The notes beneath the pieces are model-generated. The model worked only from the letters and a program-made list of their open reading frames with translations, did not search any database and was not told where the DNA came from. Made by a program: the position numbers and the translations under genes. From NCBI GenBank assembly GCA_043228905.1, contig JBHGNT010000012.1, positions 8,122,001-8,186,000 of the forward strand: a stretch of DNA of 64,000 nt, given 5' to 3'. Of the stretch, positions 12,766-23,200 are shown one piece after another (within the stretch, counting starts at the first letter, position 1; every line of letters starts with the position of its first letter). The stretch is from Azolla caroliniana. Its lineage: Eukaryota; Polypodiophyta.

Positions 12766-14075
12766 TTTTTGAGTGTATAAAGTCTTTGGAAAATGCCATG
12801 AACAAAATAAGACGTTAATGACAAAATGTTTAGCTCATGTGAACAAATGGTGACTTTTCAGCTACAATAAAGATTGAATGATGATTTTTGGAAGCATTCA
12901 ATTATCTTTCTTTTCTTGGGTCCACGTCCATTTTCATGAAATGTTCTTCTTCTCAATATTATTGTGTTGCCCAACTACAATGTTAAATTTCGTTGTAGAA
13001 CCCAACCTTGTCACAACAACAATGAACTAGCCTTTGTTTTGCTCTATTTTCATTGAAAATAGAACCTTTCATTCATCATGTTTATCTAGTTTTTATTGAT
13101 TCCTTCATATGTAGTGAACATTCTTTTCGTTGTTATAATTGTCACGTCAACTAGATTTAGACAAGTCGTCGTTTTCTTAGACATGTTATTTTTACCCTCC
13201 ATCCACATGCATCTCAATCCAAAGTTCCATGTCTCATATCATGAACTACATGCTTCTAGCTCCAATGTGAATCGGGTTGTTTGATCCCCCACCTCCAAGT
13301 GAACCTGTTGATGTCCTAGAACTCAAGTTGAAGTTTTGATTGTTTTGCATTCCAGGGTTGTGAATAACAACCTATATATTATAGGTGCCTCATGCATTGG
13401 TTATTGTATACCCCCAATTGTCAAACCTAGACTTGGGGGAGCTTACGGAAAATCACGCGAATGCGCTAGAGGTAGTACATACTTGAATTTTATCATAGAT
13501 ATCCTAATAAGTCAACTTCCAATCTACGCATTACATACAACTCACATATAGTTGTCCTCAAAGGAGGGGTTGTGAGAACTATAGACTCACTATGTAGTTT
13601 TCCAAAGGGGTGGGTAAGTGCTACCAATAGTTGACATGTAAAGCGCATGCTGCTCATGGATTTAATGCTTAAGGAGACAACAAATTAATCACGTACAATA
13701 CATATGCACACATATATATATGTATATATATACACACGTTACAAGTTAATCCGGCCATCATGCAGATTAGTCACGTACAATACATATGCATATATATATA
13801 TATATATACACACACATTACAAGTTAATCCGGATCATGGAGATAAGATTGTGTGGTAGGGCGAGTATTGGTCACCAATCAATTCCTGATCAAAGGCAATT
13901 CATCTTTAATTGATGGCTTCATTTCAAAAGTCCAGATATTCTTTTCGTAAATTATTGTGCTCCACGAAGGGTTCCCGGATCTTGGATATGATAACATCCT
14001 TTTTCATCCTCGTTCCTTAAAGTAGACACGTTTTTTGTACCTCTATATGTAATCACGTCTTTTTATCGTCACCAC
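12766..14075. other. Intergenic, no gene recognised; short AT microsatellites and a local duplication
   Basis: AT-rich sequence without a convincing coding region. A segment of about 80 bp is duplicated in tandem (13688-13754 and 13770-13832): both copies begin with 'cacgtacaatacatatgca', contain a TATATA/CACACA microsatellite and end with 'acaagttaatccgg'. The copies differ in the length of the AT run. Confidence 0.6.
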
Positions 14076-14079
<4 letters not shown>

Positions 14080-14110
<31 letters not shown>

Positions 14111-14141
14111 CTCTGTCAATTATTGTTGTCTGCGTTATAAA
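14080..14141 (+). promoter_or_regulatory. Likely core promoter of the P450 gene (CT-rich patch and TATA box)
   Basis: A CT dinucleotide run (about 14080-14106) is followed by TATAAA at 14136-14141, 67 bp before the start codon at 14208. Pyrimidine patches and a TATA box about 30 bp before the transcript start are common in plant promoters. The start of transcription would be near 14170, giving a short leader. Placement is by motif only. Confidence 0.55.
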
Positions 14142-14207
14142 TGTGCAAGCAGTGGCACCCCCTTCCTTCACAACCCCAACAAGCATTAGTGTGAGGGGGC
14201 GGGAATA

Positions 14208-15888
14208 ATGGAGACATTATTATTAGTGACTCTACTAGTAGTTACAGTGGCTGCACTATGGGCAGGGAATGAATGGAGGAGTAGGAGAAGTAGGCTTCTT
14301 CCACCAGGCCCTTTGCAATTCCCTCTTGTTGGCAACATTCCACACCTCATGATGGCGGGCGCGACTCAGCATCGATACCTCGCGGGGCTCGCCAGGAAAT
14401 ATGGTCCCATCTTCTTCCTGCGGCTTGCGTCCCGGCCCGTGATCGTGGTTTCCAGCCCATCCCTGGCTCGCGCGCTCCTCGACACGCATGACAAGACGTT
14501 CGCGAGCCGCCCGCCGTCCCCCCAGGCCAGACTCCTCTTCGGCCACGAGTTCGGAGAGAAGTTGGTTGCTTTCCACCCTTACAACAATGAATGGAAAGCG
14601 GCACGGAAGGTCTACTTGGACCACATGTTCGCACCGCACCGGATCAAGGAGTTCCAATCGGACATCATCTCCCACGAGATCCACTGCCTCATTCAAACTC
14701 ACCTCATCCCTGCTAGCAAAGCTGGCCATGCCATTAATCTCACTGCTTGCGTAGGGAACCTCATACAGGACATTATGTGGTATGCAATCGACAGTCGAAG
14801 GTCCGAAAGTATCAGCAAGTCCACCGCGTGCCGACAACGGATTCATGAACTTTCTGATTTACTTACAGCTCCCCTTATTGGTGAATTCTTACCCTCTCTT
14901 GGGTTTCTCGACTACAAAACGAAAACTTCGATGAAGAAGTGGTATTCGTGGTTCGATGATTTGATGGAGGGCATCATCGCGGAACGGGAGGAGAAAGGTG
15001 TGGTAAGCAGTAAGGAGTTGGTTCAAGACATCGTAGATGTCTTCCTGTTGCCGGAGAGCAGGCTTAGCAGAGGGTTAGTGAAGGCTCGCATAATGGTGAC
15101 CTCCCTTACGCTTACTTACACTTAATGAATGAATGAATGAATGAATGAATGAATGAATGAATATATGTATGGACATGATGATGATGATGGAAGGTAGATT
15201 AGGCTAACAAACACACTTTAAAAAGAAAGAAAAAGAAATGTTGTTATTGCATTTGCAGGAGTTGATGGCGGCCGGGGTGGAGTCGACGAGCACGGCCATA
15301 GATTGGGGGATGAGCGAAATTCTGTGCAATCCAAGTGTCATTGGAAAGCTTCGAGATGAGCTGAATACTGTGGTTGGACGAGAACGAGATGTAGTAGAGG
15401 TATCAGACATTCCACGCCTGCCATACCTGAGAGCTGTGGTGAAGGAAACATTCCGGATGCACCCCCCTGCACCATTCTTGATCCCACACATGTCCCTTGA
15501 TGACTGTGACGATTTGGGAGGCTATAGGATCCCCAAAGGAACCACTGTCCTCATAAATCTATGGGCCATCGGACACGACCCCGACGTATGGACGGATGAT
15601 CCACACGTGTTTTCGCCTGACCGCTTCATGTTTGATGCTTGTAGCTCCTCTCTTGATGTGAAAGGGAAACACTTTGAGGTCCTTCCATTCGGTTCCGGGA
15701 GAAGGATTTGTCCTGGTATGAACCTAGCCTTGCCTACTGTGGAGATTACACTTGCGAATCTCGTTCATGCGTTCGACGAGTGGAAGGTCGTGCTCCCTCC
15801 TGGCCAGCATTCCTTGGACATGTCTGACAAATGCGGACTTGGATGCCGTCGTGTCCATCCTCTCATTGTTGTACCTAGAAAAATATAG
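14208..15888 (+). CDS. Cytochrome P450 monooxygenase, A-type (CYP71 clan), two exons
   Basis: Exons 14208-15095 and 15259-15888 join in phase 0 to 505 residues, the usual length of a microsomal plant P450. Visible parts are an N-terminal hydrophobic anchor (residues 3-19), the hinge PPGP (32-35), the I-helix oxygen-binding AAGVEST (300-306), the K-helix KETFR (358-362), PDRF (416-419) and the haem loop FGSGRRICPG (440-449, Cys447 as haem ligand). The single intron just before the I-helix is the conserved position for A-type P450s. The acceptor TTTGCAG is good; the donor is the weaker ATG|GTGACC. The enzyme should sit on the ER membrane and hydroxylate a small specialised metabolite using NADPH-P450 reductase. 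Substrate and family number cannot be read from sequence. All key residues are intact, so it looks functional. No P450 or pathway neighbour is present. Confidence 0.93.
15123..15163. repeat. (TGAA)n microsatellite inside the P450 intron
   Basis: About ten tandem copies of TGAA, followed by a short GATGAT run, within the 163 bp intron (15096-15258). Length variation here would change intron size only. Confidence 0.9.
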
Positions 15889-17179
15889 TTCAGGCTCCTT
15901 GGGACACTTTGCATTCACTACACACATCGATTCCAAACTAGGGCAATTGTTTAGGGAGGCTCTCTAATACCTTTGGTAACATAGCAATTGCCTATGGTTT
16001 ATGTGTATATTGTAATTGTAGGCTATGTATTATTGTCTTGTAAGTTTAGTCAAGTAATTTCTTCCGCCGTTTTCTTTATTTCCCCTCCCTCGAAGATGCC
16101 ATTCCTCTAGGTAATTACTATCCATCCTATTTGACCAATTCTGTAATTAAATTCATTCTTAATTTGTTAATTTTGTTATGCAATTTGACAAACTACAAGG
16201 TTTTATTAGATGTAACCTTCATATACAAATGTCTTTGTTAGCCTCCAGCAACTCATTCTAGCAACTCCTCAAGGAAGAGGATGAGCGTCAATAACGTAAG
16301 ACTGTTTATGGATTAAAAATCCGATTGGTAAGGCAATAAAAATTGAGGAAAATGGATTATGTGTGACATTATGCATGCGTTACTAAACAATGCATGACAA
16401 AGTGCGTCCCAAAACATGCCACTAAAAGCGTCACATTGCAATGTGCCAATAGTGATGCCATTAACAATACAATTTGTGTCAGGCGTTTGGCATCCCTAAC
16501 AAAAGATAGCCATACTTAATGGCTACAAATACCCAACAAAATAATTTCCTCTACCAAATCCGTGTGTGAGTATCCATAATAATGTTTATATAATTCTATA
16601 TAATTTAATGTTACACCACACTAATAACCTTATTCAATTTTACTGCAAGTAAATAGGGCCATCAATTATGGGCCTATTTACCCGTCGAGTAATCCTTTAT
16701 TCATGACATTGTCTTTGGTTTGACACTATGTGAGGAATGAGAGTATCAAGGGTAATGTCTATCTTCCCTGACATTATGGCCCTATTTAGTGGCAATGAAG
16801 ATCATTTTGTTGTGGTTGTCTAGCACATAGATTTAGTCATATACAATATCACGTTTCACAGTTTGTTCATAGGTTGAAGCAACAACTTTTTCACCAAGAT
16901 AGAGCTAGATATTATTCAATAACATGAGTTCTAACAGAGGAAAGCTACATAGCAATGTTTCCAAAAGAAATTAGTTAGATTTTTTTATTTGGAAGATTCT
17001 CTTCAATAGTATTAAGTAAAAAAAATGCCAAAGGTTACAGCTTGAATTTATCTGTCCAAAAGCTTACAAAATTTTATGTACAATGATGTCCAGTAATCTT
17101 AAGACCAAATATAGAAAATTCTAAAGGGCATTGGAGTTTGTTGATATACATTGCCATGGTGTATTGCTATTCAAGAGAA
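15889..17179. other. P450 3' flank and intergenic DNA, nothing recognised
   Basis: AT-rich DNA downstream of the P450 stop codon. The first 200 bp probably hold the 3' UTR. No coding region, RNA gene or clear mobile element boundary is visible. Confidence 0.5.
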
Positions 17180-17850
17180 GTTCCATAGAAGTCGATAGTT
17201 TCATTGAGGCCATTGATCTGACACTTCAAAGAGGGGCAACTTTCTCTATAAGTGAAGAAGCTTCTTTCTTCTCTTATTAACATTCTCTAGAGAACCATGC
17301 ATATTATCATATTGACCACGGACTATTGCCAGCAAGCTCTCCCATATCTCAAGCAGAACTTCTGAGAGACGAAAATCTGTTGCATCATAAAGTCAATTAC
17401 ATATACATTTCCATAATGCCCATAACATTACCATAGTCACTATTTTCTAGACCTGAACAGATTGTATCTGCTTTCAGAGTTTCTTAAAGGGACTAGCTAA
17501 TATCAATCTTTCATTATGTACCATCATGGCCTCGTGAACATCATCTGCCTCATACAACACCAAGCTCAAATATAAAACTCCAAATATCGTTGCTCCCCAT
17601 GAAAATAGGCAGCCAACATTGATCATTAGGAATAAGGGAAGGATTTTATTCCATACTTGTTGAACCAAGGAACAAGACCACAAGACATGCTTTGTAGTCT
17701 CCTTAGCTGCATAGCAAAAGCCACATGCCTAAGATTGAGTGATGCATTCCCTTTTAATGAATGACCAACTAGTAATGCCACATGCACTAATAGCCATTTG
17801 AAGAGAATAAATTTAGTTCGCCCCTGTGAATGACAAGAGCTATCTCCATT
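17180..17850 (-). pseudogene. Old LINE remnant (3' part of ORF2, zinc-finger region)
   Basis: The minus strand encodes, with stops and frameshifts, 'ACGFCYAAKETTKHVLWSCSLVQQVWNKI', which matches in layout the C-x2-C zf-RVT region of the intact LINE in this window (CPLCSLPNESLRHCLWDCPQ...). Further 3' it has 'LLAIVRGQYDNMHGSLE', corresponding to the 'LISCLRGQLEEICSHS' stretch of the intact ORF2. No poly(A) or target duplication is recognisable. It is an old, decayed, truncated copy of a related family. Confidence 0.75.
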
Positions 17851-17957
17851 AGGTTGTTAAATGCAAAGTTGAGACACCCCAGTTAGTCTAAAGTTTCTGA
17901 GTTGTTGGTACCATTGCATTCGGAGACATCAATAATGACCTTCCAAATTTCACTGAG

Positions 17958-18240
17958 TACTGAAAGAAGCGAAATGCAGAACACAATCAGTTGTTTGGAA
18001 GCGTAACAATTAGGTATACGCAGAGAATGGTGATACACAATGAGAGAGAGATAGAGAGCAAACAACAAAACTTAGATTCATAATAATCAACGCTCAATTA
18101 CACATAGAATGTGCTCAGTGAGCACTTTTTATACAAGCCTTGACGCATGGGTGGACACAAGTATTATCAGTACTTTAATGCTCATGAATGAGCCAGACAT
18201 TAACTCTACATACAATATTCCTATTTACTAAAATAGGAAT
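17958..18240 (-). mobile_element. Partial LTR related to the LTR at 63049-63488
   Basis: On the plus strand this segment shares the order of several blocks with 63100-63350: a GA-rich run, 'atgtgctca..gagcac', 'tttatacaa', 'acacaagtatt.ttagtactttaatgctc' and a final 'aaaatagg'. The element reads on the minus strand; the TATA-like TGTATAAAA is clear in the better copy. Ends are approximate and no internal region is attached. Confidence 0.55.
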
Positions 18241-18640
18241 GACTTTACACTGACAAAAGTTGGATGTTTAAGGACGACAACGATAGACATAATAAAAGAG
18301 ATATTACCAAGTCTAGAAGATATCTCAGATTGAAGGCGAACAAGATTTAGTACACACCATTTGGTGAAGACAATGATTTGATTGGTACATTTGAAAATGA
18401 GGAGGAAGAGTCACTATTGTATATTAGCTATAGTAGACTTGATTCTCATGAAAGGAATGATGATAGTGATGCAAATAACTCCTCAATGTATTTTTTGTGC
18501 AACGATATGTAACAAATTTAGACAACATTTTATCGAATGAAATAAAAAAGTTGATTGTTTTGAAATCTTTCGCTTATGATATCGTTAGGATCTAAAATAC
18601 TAGTAGTTGTAATTTCTCCTTAAAAATACACAAAGTTACT
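18241..18640. other. Intergenic, nothing recognised
   Basis: AT-rich sequence with no supported gene or element. Confidence 0.4.
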
Positions 18641-19549
18641 TTTCGTATTTGGCGAAAATTTGGCATTTTACAATTTTACCAAATGGTGAAAATTTCTACT
18701 TTTTCATCAATTTTTCGAGAACGTGTGATACTGGTATCAAGGTGTTTTGTGAAATGGCCAAAAAAGCCCCAAAATCAGACGGAATATTCCTTATGCTTCC
18801 ATTTGTGCACGATCCTTCCACTTGTGAATGCAAACGTGTTTTTCAGATCCTCCTGGCGTCTTCATGTCTTCAATTCAATGCTCCCTAATCCATCTAGTTC
18901 TGTGCTCCTCGAACCCTGCGGTCCGTATGTCTACTCTTCAAGCCCTTCTCAGCTCCCTCAGTGTCACGGCATTGTCATTCCTCAACCAATTGGCTCCTCC
19001 GTATCGGCGTCGACTTTGGCTGCATGCTTATCCAGTTGGTCTTCATGCGATTCGGCTCTTCCGAATCACCCTCCTTGACCGAATTGTCTATCTCTGATTT
19101 GTTCCCACTCTTGTCTGAATTGGTTGACTCCAATTCGTCCTCCTTCAAGCTCTTGACCATGTCATGGTCTTGGCCTTTGTCTTCAATTCGGCTCTGCCCT
19201 TCTTGGCTCAGCCGCTTGTCTTGGCTTCCTCAGCTCTGTGTCCCCCTTGTTTGGAAAGCTCCGACTCCAACTCGTTCTTTTGACCGTTCCCCTTGCATTT
19301 GGCTAGCCTACACTTAGTTGATATTCTTCCATTTATCCACATGTTTGTCATGTACTTGACTTCTTTAGCCAATCCGAATGTTCTGACTTCTTCAGTCGTT
19401 CCGAAATCGAATTCTTTGCCCGATTCAGCTCCTTGAACATCTCTCCCCTTCTCGCCTTTGGTTCTTTCACTTCTCCCCCTGCAAGTTTGCCAAGTTGAGA
19501 TGTTGTAGACCAAGCATAGTCAAAAATTGACACAACTTGTCCAGGCCGA
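18641..19549 (-). mobile_element. Older copia element, 3' end of pol plus probable 3' LTR (left half, split by a younger element)
   Basis: On the minus strand 19549-19465 reads 'LGLDKLCQFLTMLGLQ', the final residues of a copia polyprotein, followed by a purine tract (gcagggggagaagtg), the expected start of a 3' LTR. The sequence from about 19470 down to an uncertain left limit is compatible with that LTR, but I cannot fix its end. The other part of the same element lies at 24997-25810, across the inserted copia. Joined, the conserved 'TKPL' motif that precedes this C-terminus in copia elements is recovered exactly at the insertion point. Confidence 0.65.
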
Positions 19550-19554
19550 GAGGT
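19550..19554. repeat. Target site duplication of the young copia element (left copy, GAGGT)
   Basis: GAGGT at 19550-19554 is repeated at 24992-24996, directly outside the two LTRs. Five bp is the normal duplication for copia integrases. Confidence 0.92.
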
Positions 19555-20215
19555 TGTTGGGATTTCGGTCCCTCCGGATGGGATGTCCGGAGATGAATGA
19601 CGGCAAGCCCGGGTCTGGTTACGGAACCGGATGATGAATAGTACCCGGCACGGAGCCGGATGACGAAGATCCGGTTACGGAGCCGGATGACGAAGACCCG
19701 GCTCCGGAGCCGGATGATGTAGACCCCGGCTACGGAGCCGGATGACGAATGTACCCGGAGAGAGATCCGGATGCGGGGACATATCTGTGAATATGTTTGC
19801 CAAGAGCCCTTGAGGCTATATTTGTAAATAGCCCGAAAGTCATATGTGTATAAATATGACTTAGGGCAAACAGTTTTATGTTGTTGCTCATTTTATGTTC
19901 TAGTCGAGAGAGCGGAGTGAGAGCAGCCGAGAGAGAGAGAGAGAAACGAAGAGGTCGACGCCTCTGTGTAATACCGCCGCCTGTGGCGAGGACAGCGAGC
20001 TCAAGGTCGTCGCCTTGCAGCTCGCCATTGTATATTTCTCTGTGCATAGTTTGGTTTGGAGTCTCGCACTCCCGTGGTTTTTCCCGTATAGGGTTTTCCA
20101 CGTTAATCCCTGTGTATCGCGTCTTTATCTGTATTTCCTATTTTCTGCTGCATTGATCCGCGATTACTCGGTTGTGGCCGAGAGGAGAAAGGAATCAAAT
20201 AGGTGATACCTTACA
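19555..20215 (+). repeat. 5' LTR of the young copia element
   Basis: 661 bp from TGTTGGGA to CCTTACA. The U3 part holds five imperfect 27-29 bp repeats (from 19621, 19650, 19677, 19704 and 19732), each with a (C)GGA(G/A)CCGGATGA core, mostly extending to TGACG. A TATA box (TATAAAT) is at 19849-19855, with a GA run and the R/U5 region downstream. Confidence 0.95.
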
Positions 20216-20217
20216 AA

Positions 20218-20230
20218 TTGGTATCAGAGC
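20218..20230 (+). other. Primer binding site (initiator tRNA-Met) of the copia element
   Basis: TTGGTATCAGAGC starts two bases after the 5' LTR and is complementary to the 3' end of plant initiator tRNA-Met, the usual primer for copia reverse transcription. Confidence 0.93.
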
Positions 20231-20246
20231 GACGGCAGTGCAGAAA

Positions 20247-23200
20247 ATGGAAGGCGGCAGCAGCGGGCAGCCGGGGATGATGGTGCTGAATGCGCAGAAC
20301 TACGCCGACTGGAAGATCAAGATGGAGGATCTTCTGATTGTTCGGGACCTGTACGAACCGATTGACAGGTCGGAAATACCGAAAGGGGTACTTGAGTCGG
20401 AGTGGAAGCTCCTGAACTGGAAAGCCGTAGCAACGATCCGACAATATGTCGATGTAAGCGTCCTACAACACGTGGCGAACGACACCAACGCATACGAGAT
20501 GTGGAAGAAGCTGTCGGGCCTCTACGAGAGGAAGAATGCGTTGAACCGGACCTCCCTGATGAGGAAGATAGTGAATCTCAAGTACCGGGACGGCGAGAGT
20601 ATGGTGGAACACGTAAGCACGTTCATGGGATTCGTGAACCAGCTTGCGGCGATTAAGTTCCCGTTGGAGGATGCAATGCAAGCCATCATCCTGATGTGTA
20701 CATTGCCGGAAAGCTGGGAGAACTTGGTGGTGACTCTCAGCACCTCGTGCACCGAAGATAACTTGTCCTTACAAACGGTAAAGACAAGTACTTTGAACGA
20801 AGAAGCGCGTCGGAGAGATAAAGAACCGGCCTCCGACACGAAGGCGCTGCTTACCGAATCGGATCGGGGAAGACAATGGAACCGGAGTCCGCAAAGACGG
20901 GAGAAGTCGGGGACCCGGTCGCAGTCAAGAGGAAGGCCTACATGCTTCCACTGTGGGAAGCCGGGGCACTTCCGGAAGAATTGTCGGCATTACCGAAAGG
21001 ACAACGGAGCCGACGACACCGATTTGAAGAAGTCACCGGAGCGAAACGGTGCATACCGGGGAGCCACGGACCGGAGAGGTCCGGATCGGCGAGGGCAGGA
21101 CCGGAAAGGAACGACAGCACTCGCGGCAAGTGAAGAAGAGATAATGCTCATTACCGAAGAGAGGGAGCTGAACCTTGCCGGAGAAGAGATGACCTGGGTG
21201 GTCGATTCCGGAGCGTCGTTTCACCTGACCCCGGAGAAGAAATACTTCTCATCCTACACAGCCGGTGAGCATGGCTGTGTCCGGATGGGAAATGAAGGTA
21301 CGTGCCGGATTGCCGGCATAGGAGACGTGTGGCTGATGACATCAACCGGATGCAAAATGCTGCTGAAGGATGTTCGACACGTTCCGGAGGTTCGATTGAA
21401 CCTGATTTCGGCTGGGAGGCTAGACGATGAAGGCTACACGGGTAGCATCCGGAACGGTGTCATGAAGTTCAGCAAGGGGAGTCTGATAGTGGCTCGGGCC
21501 CGGAAAGTCAACACACTGTACCTGATGAATTCCCGGCTATGTCCGGAGGAGCTGAACGTGGCAGCTGACACTGCCGGTGAGCTGTGGCACAAGAGACTGT
21601 GCCACATGAGTGAGAAGGGGATGAAGAGGCTTGCAGATGACAACCTCATTCCAGTGAAGCATGTGCACCTGGAGAAGTGCACCAATTGCCTGGCCGGTAA
21701 GCAGAACCGAACCTCCTTCCATTCAAGGCCACCGACGAGACGTAGCGCACCATTGGAGTTGGTGCACACTGACGTGTGTCAAGTGGAAACGAAGTCACAT
21801 GGCGGAGCCCAGTACTTCGTGACATTCATTGATGACCACAGCCGGAAGCTGTGGACGGCACCGTTGAAGACAAAGGACCAAGTATTGTCCGTCTTCAAAG
21901 AACTCCACGCGAGAGTGGAAAGAGAATCCGGCAAGGAGCTGAAAGCGATACGAGCGGATAACGGAGGGGAATACCGGGGGCAGTTCCAGGAGTACTGTCG
22001 CTCGAAGGGAATCCGGCTCGAGTTTACAGTGCCGAAGACGCCGGAACTGAACGGGCTGGCCGAGAGGATGAACCGGACCATAATGGAGAGGGTCCGGAGC
22101 ATGCTGGCGCATGCGAAATTACCCAAGGGGTTTTGGGCTGAGGCAATGTCGACGGCGACATACGTGATTAACAGATCACCCTCAGTACCTTTGGACGGAG
22201 ACACGCCGCAGAAAGTGTGGACCGGTAGGGACGTGTCCTACCGGCATCTGAAGGTGTTCGGGTGTCTCGCATATGTGCATGTGGCAAAGGACCGGAGAGG
22301 AAAGTTAGATCCAAAGACCCGTCCTTGCATATTCCTCGGTTACGGCGACGACGAGTTCGGCTACCGAGTATGGGACCCGGTCGACAAGAAGATATTCAGG
22401 AGTCGTGATATCATCTTCATGGAGGACAAGACACTCGCCGACTGGGAGTCGGAGAAGAAGATGAAGAGCTCCAAGTCGACCAGTGAGAATCAACTCTACG
22501 AGGAGCAGTCCCGACCGGCAAGGGACCGGTTAGCACTCGAGGATCCGGCCGAAGACGGTGAAGAAACAGAACCGGCCGAAGAAGATGAATATGATACCGG
22601 AACCGGCCCCGATCCCGAAATGGATTCGGATGAAGAAGAATCGGAAGAACCGGTTACCGAAGCTCCGGAACGGAGATATCCTCTAAGAGAGAGAAGGGCC
22701 CCCCGGAGATTTCCGGAACCAGAGCACGTGCTGCTAACCGACGAAGGGGAGCCGGAGAGCTTTGAAGAAGCGAAGCATGACACCCATAGCCGCAGGTGGT
22801 TAAGTGCCATGCAGGAGGAGATGGATTCCCTGCATGAGAACCACACATATGAACTTGTGGAGTTGCCGAAAGGAAAACGGGCACTCCGTAACAAGTGGGT
22901 GTTCAAGCTGAAACCGGGAGATGCCGGAAACCCCCCAAGATACAAAGCCAGGATCGTGGTGAAGGGGTTCCAACAGAAGAAGGGCGTCGACTTCGACGAG
23001 ATATTTGCCCCGGTAGTGAAGATGACCTCCATCCGGACGGTGCTGAGCATAGCGGCAAGCATGGACCTCGAGGTAGAACAGATGGACGTGAAGACGGCAT
23101 TCCTTCACGGTGACCTCGAAGAAGAGATCTACATGCAGCAACCGGAAGGATTCGAGAAGAAAGGGAAGGAGCACCTGGTATGCCGGTTGAAGAAGAGCCT

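Noticed and set aside
14256-14846. 196-codon minus-strand frame opposite P450 exon 1
   Set aside because: Shadow of a GC-rich exon; the plus strand holds all P450 motifs.
15096-15125. Extension of P450 exon 1 to the stop at 15125
   Set aside because: This would end the protein before the I-helix and haem loop. Splicing at 15095/15259 restores a standard P450 at the conserved intron position.
19730-20101. 123-codon minus-strand frame in both copia LTRs (also 24506-24877)
   Set aside because: Antisense to the LTR promoter and leader, with no domain. It is identical in both copies only because the LTRs are identical.
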